From: Verrucomicrobiia bacterium
GTDB lineage: Bacteria; Verrucomicrobiota; Verrucomicrobiia; Opitutales; Cerasicoccaceae
Reading direction: 5' to 3'
DNA length: 39,463 bases
Assembly (NCBI GenBank): GCA_030425485.1
Contig: JAUIAM010000029.1
Location: forward strand, 1 to 39,463
Part shown: positions 24,594 to 34,022 of the stretch, piece by piece
Layout of the letters: every line of letters begins with the position of its first letter
How positions within the stretch are numbered: the first letter of the stretch is position 1
Notes under the pieces: model-generated
Database searches by the model: none
Seen by the model: the letters and a program-made list of their open reading frames with translations, nothing else
What the model was told of the DNA's origin: nothing
Position numbers and translations under genes: made by a program

Positions 24594-25283
24594 ATGTCCC
24601 AAGACCTCGCAGACTTCGAGCAGCACATCGGCTACGCCTTTACGGACCGTGGCCTGCTGGAGCGTGCGCTGACGCACCCCTCCTGCCTGGCCGAGGGAGC
24701 CGCCCTGCACAACCAGCGCCTGGAGTTCCTGGGGGATTCGGTCCTGTCGCTCATTTTGGCGGAGGAGTTGTTCAAACTCTTCCCCGGCGAGCGCGAGGGG
24801 CACCTCGCGCGGGCACGTTCGGCTCTGGCCAAGGGGGCGTGTCTGGCCGATATGGCACGCAAACTCAACCTCACCGCTTACCTCCGCGTGAGCGAGCAGG
24901 AGGAAAAAGCGGGCGGCCGCGAGCGCGAATCCAGCCTTGAAGACGCGCTTGAGGCGGTCGTTGCCGCAGTCTACCTGGACAGCGACTTCGTCACCGCGCG
25001 CAAGGTCGTGCTTGGCTGGTACGGGGACGTCATGGCCGTGACGGACGAACTCCTCTCCAGTGACAATCCCAAGGGCCGCCTGCAGGAACTCGTCCAGGGG
25101 CAAGCACCGGACAGCAGCATCGACTACGAACTCGTCCACGCCGACGGGCCCGACCACCGCAAAATTTTCATCATGGAAGTCCGCATCGACGGGCGCGCCT
25201 GCGGGCTCGGCCAAGGCCACTCCAAAAAAGATGCCGAGGAAGCCGCCGCCCGTGAAGCGTTGAAAAAGCTGGAGACGGCGTAG
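24594..25283 (+). CDS. rnc: Ribonuclease III
   Basis: RNase III cuts double-stranded RNA and matures rRNA. The 229-residue length is typical (E. coli 226). The signature NQRLEFLGDSVL lies at residues 40-51 with catalytic Glu44 and Asp48, and the second acidic pair lies in EDALEAVVAAVYLD. A C-terminal double-stranded RNA-binding domain covers about 156-228 (NPKGRLQELVQGQ, GQGHSKKDAEEAAAREALKKL). ATG 24594 gives the normal start. It follows parA in the same direction, with a 106-bp gap holding a short purine-rich direct-repeat-like stretch near 24508-24535. Confidence 0.96.
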   Translation: MSQDLADFEQHIGYAFTDRGLLERALTHPSCLAEGAALHNQRLEFLGDSVLSLILAEELFKLFPGEREGHLARARSALAKGACLADMARKLNLTAYLRVSEQEEKAGGRERESSLEDALEAVVAAVYLDSDFVTARKVVLGWYGDVMAVTDELLSSDNPKGRLQELVQGQAPDSSIDYELVHADGPDHRKIFIMEVRIDGRACGLGQGHSKKDAEEAAAREALKKLETA

Positions 25284-25388
25284 GCGGTGTATGCAAAGCT
25301 CAGGGATTTTCATGCCAAAGCCGACCTGGAGAATTGCCTCGCGAACATACCCTGAAATATATTACGAATACGTCACTGTTCATTGACC

Positions 25389-27410
25389 ATGCCACGCCAC
25401 AACTGCTTCCCTCTACTTTGCCTGTCAACCCTCGTCATCAGTATGCTGCCAGCGTGCCTAGACCGGCCTGAAACGTCTGCGACACCGCTTTCTTTGAGCA
25501 ACCCCCTACTTAGCCAGATTCTCGTGATCGACGGCGAGCCCATGGAGGTGAGCATCGCACCCGTTTATGACAACAAGACGTGGGCCTTCACCACACGTTG
25601 GGACGACAACAACCAGAACAACTTCAACATGCTGGCCGTCATGCAGGAGATTGGCCTGGAGGGGAGTTTTTACCTGAATTCCTTCGGTGAAGGAGAAGTC
25701 GAGGAGTACGCGAAAACGTTAAGCGAGGCAGGCGGAGACATCGGCGGGCACACCATGAATCACCCTTTCCTGCCCACGATGAAGAAGAACGTCATCTTTC
25801 GCGAAATCCTCTTCAACCGCATCATCCTCGAGTCCAGCACAGACCAGCAGGTCAATTCCTTCGCCTTCCCCTTTGGCAGCTATCAGGACAAGCACGACCC
25901 GGAGGCCTTGGAGCGCATATCCGAGACCTGGCTGACCAGTGGTTACCTGAACAATGTGTACAGCCACTTTATGCGCGATAACCCCGTGCTGGCGCACAAG
26001 AATGTCTCGACCAGCAATCAGGTCCGCCCTGGAGACAGGGTGATCGATGCCGAGGGCTTTCGCGCCCAGATGGAAGCCATTCTAAGCAATCCGGCAAAAT
26101 ACCGTGCGATTTCGCCCGCCATCAGTGTCGGCGTCCACGCCTGGCAATCGCCTGAAGAATTGGAGAAGTTCAAAACCCTGCTGGCCGAATACACGGGGCG
26201 CGACGACTTCTGGTACTGCAACCAGACCGAGCTGGCCTCCTACCTGTTCCAGGCCAGAGCTACGTTTATCCGCCCGTTGCAAGGGCAGCCCGGGCATTTC
26301 GAAATTTCTCGCCCCTGGGCCGCCTATGCCGGCAGCGATGTCCAGCTGACGCTCATTCTCAAGGGACCCAGGCGGCCAAACGAGGTCAAGCTCGGCAGCC
26401 GCTGGTCCAGTCAGGAGGCGTACACCTCCTACACGACGCTGGACATCACACCGGGCAGCGAGCCCTTCACCTGGCAGGTCAACCTCCCCTATCCGGCCTT
26501 CCAACCCGCCCCAACCAAGATCGATTGGGTGGCCTGCGGGCCGGGCTTTAGCGAGCCACGTAAAGCGGAGAAGTTCCCCGGACTGGAGGTAACCGTGAAG
26601 CCCGAGAAAGATGGCTACTTGGGCGTCAGAATCGAAATGAATGGCGAGGGGAAGATCGAGCGCGGCACCATCTACCCGCGCACCTCCGAACTTTACAGAC
26701 CTCATCAATTGAATTTTATCGGACCGATATCCAAACGTGGCGGCATGGGGACGATGATGTTTCGAAACCTACCTCCCGAAAGCCAAGGGCCTGACGAGGG
26801 GCAGCCTTTTATCGCGTTCCAGATCGACTTTTTCCTCGATGGGGAAGCCGGGCGCGTCTACGCGGTTTACCTGGGAGAAGACACCACCCCGGAATTCGTC
26901 AACGGCTCAAGGGACGGCGTGGCCACTGCGGGGCCGTTGTCACCTGAGTACGACAGGGGCAAACTGCTCGCACTCAGTAAGCCGGGTGCAACCCTCGGTC
27001 CGCTGGACACCTCACCGCTCGGCCAGTGGCATCTGCCCACGCAGAAGCAGCGTAGCCTCTACTTAGCCGATCGATTTATCACCGTGGTGCCGGATGCAGA
27101 GTGGAAAGCTGCCGCGAAATCCTTCGAGGATAAGTCCGGCTACATCGTATGTGTGGGAGAAATTGAACTCGATCAGTCTGCGGCCCTGCACGTCGAGTCA
27201 GCCCTGCCCGTTCAATTTGCCGCCGTCGATGGCGAGGAGATCAAGATTGTAGAGGGGCAAACGCCCGAGCTGAAAGCTGGCAAACATCGCCTGCTCCTGG
27301 TCCTGGACAGTAAAGGTCAGATGCGATTCAACCGTGAAAAGCCGCAGTGGCTAAAGCTTACGGCGAGCGGCAAGCCTGTCACCTGGATGCCCGCGAGCAA
27401 GCTGCTTTAG
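25389..27410 (+). CDS. Polysaccharide deacetylase-like lipoprotein
   Basis: From ATG 25389 the protein has 673 residues. It starts with a lipoprotein signal peptide ending SMLPAC, so Cys23 is the probable lipidated residue. A NodB-like domain covers about residues 50-290: FTTRWDDNN (metal-binding Asp pair), GGHTMNHP at 119-126 (the HxxxH metal ligands), FAFPFGSYQ and a late VGVHAW. These match the core motifs of family 4 carbohydrate esterases in relaxed form, so it may deacetylate a surface or environmental polysaccharide. The last 370 or so residues form beta-rich domains I do not recognise; they may bind carbohydrate. An in-frame TTG at 25383 is an unlikely start. It stands alone between rnc and mfd. 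Confidence 0.78.
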   Translation: MPRHNCFPLLCLSTLVISMLPACLDRPETSATPLSLSNPLLSQILVIDGEPMEVSIAPVYDNKTWAFTTRWDDNNQNNFNMLAVMQEIGLEGSFYLNSFGEGEVEEYAKTLSEAGGDIGGHTMNHPFLPTMKKNVIFREILFNRIILESSTDQQVNSFAFPFGSYQDKHDPEALERISETWLTSGYLNNVYSHFMRDNPVLAHKNVSTSNQVRPGDRVIDAEGFRAQMEAILSNPAKYRAISPAISVGVHAWQSPEELEKFKTLLAEYTGRDDFWYCNQTELASYLFQARATFIRPLQGQPGHFEISRPWAAYAGSDVQLTLILKGPRRPNEVKLGSRWSSQEAYTSYTTLDITPGSEPFTWQVNLPYPAFQPAPTKIDWVACGPGFSEPRKAEKFPGLEVTVKPEKDGYLGVRIEMNGEGKIERGTIYPRTSELYRPHQLNFIGPISKRGGMGTMMFRNLPPESQGPDEGQPFIAFQIDFFLDGEAGRVYAVYLGEDTTPEFVNGSRDGVATAGPLSPEYDRGKLLALSKPGATLGPLDTSPLGQWHLPTQKQRSLYLADRFITVVPDAEWKAAAKSFEDKSGYIVCVGEIELDQSAALHVESALPVQFAAVDGEEIKIVEGQTPELKAGKHRLLLVLDSKGQMRFNREKPQWLKLTASGKPVTWMPASKLL

Positions 27411-27494
27411 CCGTCCCTGACCCCGACAACAAAGGCCCATCGCAGGTCTTGCCATCGGGCAAGGCATAGGGCATGGTGACCCGTTTTCGCAGAC

Positions 27495-30400
27495 ATGAAA
27501 CCGGTCACACTGGATAAAGCCACCGATGCCCTGCTCATTACGGGTGCGGCAGAGGCGGCGATGGGGCACCTGGCGGACAGTACGCTGGCCCAGTTTGCTG
27601 TGCCCGCGGCTGTGCTCATGGCAAAGGACGCCAAGACCCTGGACGCGTGGTGCGATGCCTTGTCCTTTTTTGCTGAGTACGAGGGCGACGAGCCACCCCG
27701 CATCCAGCGCGTGCCCGAGTTGGGCGAACTGGCCGAGGACGACGCCCGCGCTTTTGAGCTGCGCTGCGACATCATTGCCGCGCTCACTGCCCTGCGCGAA
27801 GCTGACGACCCCGAGCGCCCCGTCATCCTGGCCACAACCCCTGCCGGGCTGCTTCAACCCTGCCCGCACCCCGACGTCATGGCCCGGGGGGAAATCCACC
27901 TCAAGCCCGGGCAGGCGATCTCCCTTACCGGACTGGCCGACCAGTTGGCCCAACGCCTCGGCTACGACAGCGAAGCCGTCTGCGAAACACCAGGGCAATT
28001 TGCCGTGCGCGGCGGGCTGATCGACGTCTACCCGCTCAATGCCGACGCCCCCGTCCGGCTGGATTTTTTCGGCGACGAGATTGAGTCGATTCGCGAGTAC
28101 GACCCCACGACGCAGCGCTCGGGCGATTCGCTGTCGCGACTGGTCGTTGCCTCTGCTGAGGCCGGGCTCGACTCGTCCAAGCAGGCCATGGCGCTGGACT
28201 TTCTGCCCGACAGCGTGCTCTGGGTACTGCGTCAGCCGGACAAGTTGGAGCAGGCTTTTAACGACTTGTTTCAAATTCCGGAAAAGATAGCCGCGCCGAC
28301 CCGCAGCATGGCCACTGTGCTGACCAAACGCGCCAACAAGGCCGACTGCTGGGTGGGACTGACAGATGTTGAGACGAGTCAGGCCTTTTTCCCTTCTACC
28401 GTAGAAACGCGCCAGGTGCTCAGCGAGTCGCTGGAGCACTACCGGACCTTTGCCGATGCGGACAAGCTGGGCATTGTGCGGCTGGAGGCTGGGACCGAGT
28501 CTCGCACGGGCTTTCTCAAACAACTCTCCGGCTGGCAGACCGACGGCTACACGGTCAACTTCGTCTGCCGCAATGAGGGTGAAGAAACACGTCTACGCGA
28601 GATATTAGCCGAGACGCCGGACGTTCGCGGGCTTGAGTTTGGTTTCCTCAAAGGCGTTCTGCCCGAGGGTTTCCGTCTGGCCGACGGCGAGCGCAAGGTC
28701 GTCTTTGCCACAGAGGCCGAGGTGGCCGGACGCCAGCGCGTCCACGTAGGCAAGCGCCGCCGCAAGCTCCCCGAACGCCATCAGGTGGACCAGTTGCTGG
28801 ACTTCTCCGAGCTGGCCGACGGCGACTACCTCGTCCACCTCTCCCACGGTGTCTGCATCTTCCGCGGCCTGCAAAAGCTCGAAACCGAGGGCAAGGAAGA
28901 AGAAGTCATCTCGCTGGAGTTCGACGATTCCGTCACGCTGCACGTGCGCCTGCACGAATCCCACCTGCTGAGCCGCTACGTGGGCCTGAGCAAGATGTCG
29001 CCCAGGCTTGGACGCCTCGGCACCAACGCCTGGGACAAAACCCGACGCGCAGCCGAGCGCGCCACCCTCGATCTGGCTGCCCAACTCCTGAGCCTGCAGG
29101 CCGAGCGCAGTTCGCAGCCCGGTTATGCTTTTTCCTCGGACCAGCCGTGGCAGCGCAGCTTCGAGGATAGTTTTCCCTACAACGAGACGCCGGACCAGCT
29201 CACGGCTATTCGCGAGGCCAAAGCCGACATGGAGCTGCCCACCCCGATGGATCGCCTCATCTGCGGTGACGTGGGCTTTGGCAAGACCGAGGTGGCTCTG
29301 CGCGCGGCCATGAAGTGCGTGCTCGATGGCAAACAGGTCGCCGTCATGCTGCCAACCACGGTGCTTTGCCAGCAGATGTTTCACAACTTCAGCCAGCGCT
29401 TTGCCGAATACCCCATCACGGTAGAAATGCTGAGCCGTTTTCGCACCGGACGCCAGCAGACCAAAATCCGTACCATGCTGCGCGAGGGGAACATCGACAT
29501 CATCGTGGGGACGCACAGCCTGCTGGGAAAGGCGGTGCAGTTTCGCGACCTCGGGCTGCTCATCATCGACGAGGAGCACCGCTTTGGCGTACGCCAGAAG
29601 GAAAAGCTCAAGCTCATGCGCAAGGACATCGACGTACTGAGCATGAGCGCAACACCCATTCCCCGCACCCTGTACTTTGCCCTCGTTGGGGCGCGCGAAA
29701 TGAGCGTCATCGAAACGCCCCCGCGGGACCGCCTCCCGATCCAGACCATCGTCAAATCCTACGACGACAAGCTGGTCAAAGAAGCGATCGACTTTGAAAT
29801 CAAACGCGGCGGGCAAGTCTTTTACCTGCACAACCGCGTGCAATCCATCGAAACCGTGGCCGGACGCATCCGCGAGCTGTGCCCGGGGTTAAACGTCGCC
29901 GTCGGCCACGGGCAGATGGAGGAGTCCGAACTGGAGGACATTATGATGCGCTTTGTGGCGGGCGAGTTCGACGTCCTCGTCTGCACCACCATCATCGAAT
30001 CCGGACTCGATATCCCCAACTCGAACACCATCATCATCGAGGGGGCCGACCGCTTTGGCCTCTCCCAGCTTTACCAGCTAAGGGGCCGCGTGGGCCGCTT
30101 TAACCGCCAGGCCTACTGCTACCTGCTGCTCCACCGCCACGGCAAGCTGCTGGACATCGCCCGCAAGCGCCTGGGCGCAATCAAGCAGTTCAATCAGCTC
30201 GGGGCCGGCTTTCGCATCGCCATGCGCGACCTCGAACTCCGCGGCGCGGGCAACATCCTCGGGGCGCAACAGAGCGGCCACATCGCAGGCGTGGGCTTTG
30301 ACCTGTACTGCCAGCTCCTGCGCCAGAGCGTAGCCCGGCTCAAGGGGGACTCCACCGCCGCGCTCATCCGGGCAAACGTACGCCTGGACTTCGTGCTGGT

Positions 30401-30869
30401 GGGTGAATACCGGGACGGCGCCACCCCGCAGGAGACGCCGGACCGCTTCGCCGCCCTCAAGGCGGACGAGCTGAAGGACGAACGCGGCGAAGTCATCGAG
30501 GCCTTTCTGCCCACGGACTACATCCCGGAAGCCCGCCTGCGGATCGATTTTTACCGCCGCCTGGCCATGGCCTCCAAGGAAGAGCAGGTGGCCGAGATAG
30601 CAGAGGAACTGGCCGACCGCTTTGGCGAGCCGCCGCAGAGCGTCCTCGCGCTGCAAAAGATGACAGAAATTCGCTGCATGGCTGAACGAAAAGGCATTTC
30701 CTCCGTCGAAACAGAAGGCAATCGACTGAAGTGCCGCCTGGCGGAGACCCGACAGGTCAGCTTCGTGAAAGTCGGTGAGCGCTTTCCCCGCTTGACCGCT
30801 AAAAAGCCACTGCCTAAGTTAGAAGAAATCAGGACTTTTCTGGCCCGACAGCCAACACCCAAAAGATGA
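27495..30869 (+). CDS. mfd: Transcription-repair coupling factor
   Basis: Mfd removes RNA polymerase stalled at DNA damage and recruits UvrA. The 1124-residue length is close to E. coli Mfd (1148). A UvrB-like N-terminal part (GQFAVRGGLIDVYPLNADAPVRLDFFGDE region, about 165-200) is followed by the RNA-polymerase-interacting CarD-like domain (about 430-500, DYLVHLSHGVCIF). The helicase motor comes next: Walker A GDVGFGKTE near 590-598 and DEEH near 691-694, plus the RecG-like TRG part. The C-terminal domain begins around 980 (RFAALKADELKDERGE). The N-terminus is shorter than usual before the UvrB-like motif. Its stop overlaps the next start by 4 nt (atga at 30866-30869), so it is probably co-translated with the SurA-like gene. 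Confidence 0.97.
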   Translation: MKPVTLDKATDALLITGAAEAAMGHLADSTLAQFAVPAAVLMAKDAKTLDAWCDALSFFAEYEGDEPPRIQRVPELGELAEDDARAFELRCDIIAALTALREADDPERPVILATTPAGLLQPCPHPDVMARGEIHLKPGQAISLTGLADQLAQRLGYDSEAVCETPGQFAVRGGLIDVYPLNADAPVRLDFFGDEIESIREYDPTTQRSGDSLSRLVVASAEAGLDSSKQAMALDFLPDSVLWVLRQPDKLEQAFNDLFQIPEKIAAPTRSMATVLTKRANKADCWVGLTDVETSQAFFPSTVETRQVLSESLEHYRTFADADKLGIVRLEAGTESRTGFLKQLSGWQTDGYTVNFVCRNEGEETRLREILAETPDVRGLEFGFLKGVLPEGFRLADGERKVVFATEAEVAGRQRVHVGKRRRKLPERHQVDQLLDFSELADGDYLVHLSHGVCIFRGLQKLETEGKEEEVISLEFDDSVTLHVRLHESHLLSRYVGLSKMSPRLGRLGTNAWDKTRRAAERATLDLAAQLLSLQAERSSQPGYAFSSDQPWQRSFEDSFPYNETPDQLTAIREAKADMELPTPMDRLICGDVGFGKTEVALRAAMKCVLDGKQVAVMLPTTVLCQQMFHNFSQRFAEYPITVEMLSRFRTGRQQTKIRTMLREGNIDIIVGTHSLLGKAVQFRDLGLLIIDEEHRFGVRQKEKLKLMRKDIDVLSMSATPIPRTLYFALVGAREMSVIETPPRDRLPIQTIVKSYDDKLVKEAIDFEIKRGGQVFYLHNRVQSIETVAGRIRELCPGLNVAVGHGQMEESELEDIMMRFVAGEFDVLVCTTIIESGLDIPNSNTIIIEGADRFGLSQLYQLRGRVGRFNRQAYCYLLLHRHGKLLDIARKRLGAIKQFNQLGAGFRIAMRDLELRGAGNILGAQQSGHIAGVGFDLYCQLLRQSVARLKGDSTAALIRANVRLDFVLVGEYRDGATPQETPDRFAALKADELKDERGEVIEAFLPTDYIPEARLRIDFYRRLAMASKEEQVAEIAEELADRFGEPPQSVLALQKMTEIRCMAERKGISSVETEGNRLKCRLAETRQVSFVKVGERFPRLTAKKPLPKLEEIRTFLARQPTPKR

Positions 30870-31936
30870 AGCTATCACCCTTTCCCCTCTGCGCACTGCT
30901 GCTGTGCGCGGCTAGTAGTGTTTTTGCCCAGACAAACGGGGTCAAGAATGACTGGAACGTGCCGTTTACCAACGGGATCGCCGCCCAGGTCGAGGACAAG
31001 ATTATCACGCTGGAAGAAGTACGCAAGGAGGTCACCCCCCTCGTGCCCCAGATCCGCATGAATTCGCGTACGCGCTACGACTTTGATCGCAACATCGAGA
31101 TGGTCACGCGGGAAATCCTGCAAAACCTCATCGACCGCATCCTCATCATCCGGGACTTCGAAGACCGAAAGGGCACCATCCCCTCCTCCGTCATCCAGGA
31201 GGAGCTGGAGAGCTATATCATCAAGGAGTTCAACGGCGACCGCTCGGCCTTCTTGGAGTTCCTCCGCATCCAGGGCAAAAGTGAGCTGGATTTTCGCGAG
31301 CAGATGCGCTCCGACATCATCGTCAACTACATGCGCAGTCAGTCCATGCCTTCGCAGAGCTCGGTCAGCCCCAAGAAAATTGAGGAATACTACCAGAAGA
31401 ACAAGAGCCGCTACTTTGAGGAAGAGGGCGTCAACCTGAGCATGATTATGCTCGTGCCCATCGCCAACGAGAACCCGGATGTGCTCCTGCAAAACGCCAA
31501 CGCCATCGTACAAAAACTCGATGAAGGCGAAGACTTTGCCGAGCTGGCCAAGCAGTACAGCCAGGACGACCGACGCGACGACGGCGGCGACTGGGACTGG
31601 ATCAGCCGCAACGACCTCATCCCGCAGTTGGCCGATGCTGCCTTTGCCCTCGAATCCGGCGAGCACTCGCAGCCCATCGTGATTGGCGAATACGTCTACA
31701 TTTTGCTGGTAAAGGACAAGCGCGAAGCCGGGATCAAGGAGCTCGAAAAAGTGCGCAACGAGATCGAGCAGGAGATCACCGCCCAGATTGCCCGTCAGGC
31801 CCAGCAGCGCTGGCTCGAACGCCTGCGCAAGGACGCCTACATCAAGTACTTTATCCGCGAAGGAAGCGGCCGCGACCAGGCTCCCAAGTCCATGGAAATG
31901 CGACTCGGCGAAAGCAACAGCACCCAGGACAGCTAG
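30866..31936 (+). CDS. SurA-like periplasmic peptidyl-prolyl isomerase
   Basis: The 356-residue protein has a clear signal peptide (MKLSPFPLCALLLCAASSVFA). The N-terminal SurA-type chaperone region (about 35-180) has the pattern AAQVEDKIITLEEVRKEV and REILQNLIDRILIIRD. One parvulin (PpiC) domain covers about 187-293 (VNLSMIMLV, GEDFAELAKQYSQD, GGDWDWISRNDL). E. coli SurA has two parvulin domains; this protein has one, like many SurA-like proteins outside Proteobacteria. Its probable role is folding of outer-membrane or exported proteins. The start codon overlaps the mfd stop by 4 nt, so translation is coupled. Three perfect hairpins begin immediately after the stop. Confidence 0.88.
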   Translation: MKLSPFPLCALLLCAASSVFAQTNGVKNDWNVPFTNGIAAQVEDKIITLEEVRKEVTPLVPQIRMNSRTRYDFDRNIEMVTREILQNLIDRILIIRDFEDRKGTIPSSVIQEELESYIIKEFNGDRSAFLEFLRIQGKSELDFREQMRSDIIVNYMRSQSMPSQSSVSPKKIEEYYQKNKSRYFEEEGVNLSMIMLVPIANENPDVLLQNANAIVQKLDEGEDFAELAKQYSQDDRRDDGGDWDWISRNDLIPQLADAAFALESGEHSQPIVIGEYVYILLVKDKREAGIKELEKVRNEIEQEITAQIARQAQQRWLERLRKDAYIKYFIREGSGRDQAPKSMEMRLGESNSTQDS

Positions 31937-31998
31937 AAGGGCCATGCCCTTCACCCGTGAGCAGGGCATAGCCCTGCACCCGTGATCCTTCGGATCAC
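31937..31998. repeat. Cluster of three REP-like hairpins after the surA-like gene
   Basis: Three perfect inverted repeats with 3-nt loops follow one another: aagggc/gccctt (31937-31951), gcagggc/gccctgc (31961-31977) and gtgatcc/ggatcac (31982-31998). The first two are each followed by acccgtga, so the unit is partly a direct repeat. They begin right at the surA-like stop and may protect or end the mfd operon transcript. The downstream T-run is short and distant. Confidence 0.7.
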
Positions 31999-32091
31999 CC
32001 TGCTGTTTGGGTTTTAGTACCAGCTTCGCTATATTCTGCCGCCACGAGGTAGAGGAATCGCTTGAAGCGGCGCAAGAGTGTTCATGTTGTT

Positions 32092-32108
32092 TGCTCAATC
32101 GTTGAGCA
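32092..32108. repeat. Perfect 7-bp inverted repeat with 3-nt loop
   Basis: tgctcaa and ttgagca flank tcg. It has the same 7-3-7 form as the hairpins at 31937-31998 and 32178-32194, within the same intergenic region. Confidence 0.5.
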
Positions 32109-32177
32109 TAGATAAACACCCCAACATGTGTTTACCCACCCGCACTAATAAATGAGTGATGCGCCAGCATCACAGGT

Positions 32178-32194
32178 GCAGGACTACGTCCTGC
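32178..32194. repeat. REP-like hairpin beside the CLC gene stop
   Basis: gcaggac and gtcctgc flank tac, a perfect 7-3-7 hairpin 18 bp beyond the CLC stop. Its context cacaggtgcaggact matches the repeat near tRNA-Cys (23457-23472). It may help end the CLC transcript. Confidence 0.55.
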
Positions 32195-32211
32195 CGTCCT
32201 GCCCTCCTGCC

Positions 32212-33987
32212 CTAGCGGCCCACCTGATCGATGACGGCGTTCTGCTGGCGGGCGATGTCGTGCAGGGTCACGATGCCGAGCAGCTTGGTTTCGTCCTTTA
32301 CACTCACCACGGGCACCTGAAGCACGTCCTCTTTAATCAACTTGGCAGCAACGTTGCGGATCGAGGTGTCCGGATTTACGGTGATGACCTTCTTGGACGA
32401 CACGAGTTTTTCGATCGGATCGTCAATGGCGTGCTCCACGTGTTCGAGCATCTCGTGATGCGTAATCACGCCACAGAGCAGCCCCCCGGCATCCAGCACC
32501 GGATAACCATGATGCGACTTGCTTGAGAGCTCTTCGAGATTCTCGGCGCTGTTGCGGGTACCGTCCACGGTCACGCAGTCGTGCGTCATGATCGCGCTGA
32601 CGGGAAGATTCTGGTAATCGCGGGCTCCCTGGTAGCTGGGCATTTTGCGCAGCGTCACGCCGTCCTGTATCAGCAGAGAGTCGTAGAGCGGGACGTGCTG
32701 CTGCCGTGCGGAGATAAAGAACGCAATGGTGTTGCCTGCGATCAGCGGCAGGATAAAGGCGTAGTTCCCCGTCATCTCGAAGATAATGACAAGTGACGTA
32801 ATCGGGCAGCGCACGATAGCGGCAAACATCGCCCCCATGCCGAGCAAAACACAGGCACCGATAGCGTCTTTCTCCGCCGGGAGGTTGATCAGCAGGCCGG
32901 TCTTCTGGTTCACGATGACCAGCACCACGCCAAAGAGCCCGCCCAGCATGCCCCCGAGAAATAGTGTGGGCGAAAACAAGCCACCGCTGCCACCCGTGGC
33001 GTAGTTGATTAGGACCGCGATGAATTTCAGGACGAAGAGCGTCAGCAGGATACTCGCGATCAACTCGCCTTCGAAGGCCGCCTCCAGGCTGTTGTAACCG
33101 ATGCTGAACACCCCGTTTTGCGGGTCTCCCAAGTAGGCCGTCAGGGCCAGGGCAATCGTTCCGACGAGCCCCATGGCCAGCCCTCCCGCAGCCGGCTTGA
33201 GCCATACCGAGACGTGCGCGTAGCTCTTTATTACACCACGCAGCTTGAGCAGCATTTTGACAAAAAATGAGCCAACAAAGCCCGAGGCCACCCCCAGTGG
33301 GAGCGAGATCAGCATCCACCACGACGTCACGATGTCTTCCTCGCGCAGGCTGACCTGCAACACCGGGTCTTCACCCAGAATGATGCGCGACACCACCGCC
33401 GCAACCAAGACGGCAATCACGATACCCCCGAGCGCCTTGCTGCTGAAGTCCGAGAGCAGTTCCTCAAAGACAAAGAACATGGCCGAGATCGGCGCATTAA
33501 AGGCCGCCGCGATCCCCGCCCCCATCCCCACCGGGACCATGGCCTGGATGCGCGCTTTGGCCAGCCCGGCTACCTGCCCCAGCTTTGAGGCGATGGCGGC
33601 GCACATGTGCACCGTCGGCCCCTCGCGGCCCAGCGCATTGCCAAAGCCGATGTAGATCGAACCGAGGATAAAACGAAAGATCCCGTCCTTGAGCTGTATC
33701 TTGCCAAAGTCATTGTAGAAGGCCGCCTTGGTCTGCGGGATGCCGCTGCCGACCGACTTCGGCGATAGCTTCCACAAGCAGAGCCCGACAAACAATCCGC
33801 CGACAGCAGGCATGAGCGGGATCACGATCCAAAACCAGACCGGACCGAGCTGTTCAGCGAGATGCCAGAGCTGGTGAAAAATGAACTCGATGGAGAGATG
33901 AAACCCCACCGCGGCCAGCCCGCAGAGTACCCCGGCGACGGTGCAAAGAATCAAAAACCGCTGATTGTCCGAGAAACGCTTTCGCAA
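32212..33987 (-). CDS. CLC-type chloride transporter with C-terminal CBS pair
   Basis: CLC proteins form dimers that exchange chloride for protons or act as chloride channels. Numbered from TTG 33987 (591 aa), GSGIPQ is at 80-85, GREGPTVH at 120-127 with gating Glu122, and GGLFSPTLFLGG later. The FEE segment in the first half keeps the Glu that carries protons in E. coli ClcA. Two CBS domains (about 458-585; VSAIMTHDCVTVDG, KLVSSKKVITVNPD) probably bind adenine nucleotides. The start is uncertain: no ATG or GTG lies in frame before TTG 33987, yet AAGGAG sits 8 nt before an in-frame ATA at 34026 that overlaps the stop of the upstream CLC gene. The two CLC genes are almost contiguous. Confidence 0.92.
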   Translation of the reverse strand: MRKRFSDNQRFLILCTVAGVLCGLAAVGFHLSIEFIFHQLWHLAEQLGPVWFWIVIPLMPAVGGLFVGLCLWKLSPKSVGSGIPQTKAAFYNDFGKIQLKDGIFRFILGSIYIGFGNALGREGPTVHMCAAIASKLGQVAGLAKARIQAMVPVGMGAGIAAAFNAPISAMFFVFEELLSDFSSKALGGIVIAVLVAAVVSRIILGEDPVLQVSLREEDIVTSWWMLISLPLGVASGFVGSFFVKMLLKLRGVIKSYAHVSVWLKPAAGGLAMGLVGTIALALTAYLGDPQNGVFSIGYNSLEAAFEGELIASILLTLFVLKFIAVLINYATGGSGGLFSPTLFLGGMLGGLFGVVLVIVNQKTGLLINLPAEKDAIGACVLLGMGAMFAAIVRCPITSLVIIFEMTGNYAFILPLIAGNTIAFFISARQQHVPLYDSLLIQDGVTLRKMPSYQGARDYQNLPVSAIMTHDCVTVDGTRNSAENLEELSSKSHHGYPVLDAGGLLCGVITHHEMLEHVEHAIDDPIEKLVSSKKVITVNPDTSIRNVAAKLIKEDVLQVPVVSVKDETKLLGIVTLHDIARQQNAVIDQVGR

Positions 33988-34022
33988 CCAATCCGGAATG
34001 CGGTGAATACCCAGCGGCAGCT

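Noticed and set aside
28605-29843. 412-codon open frame antisense to mfd
   Set aside because: It is the mirror of conserved Mfd helicase motifs and has no independent signal.
30875-32119. 414-codon open frame antisense to the SurA-like gene
   Set aside because: The sense strand has a signal peptide and a PpiC domain; the antisense frame has neither.
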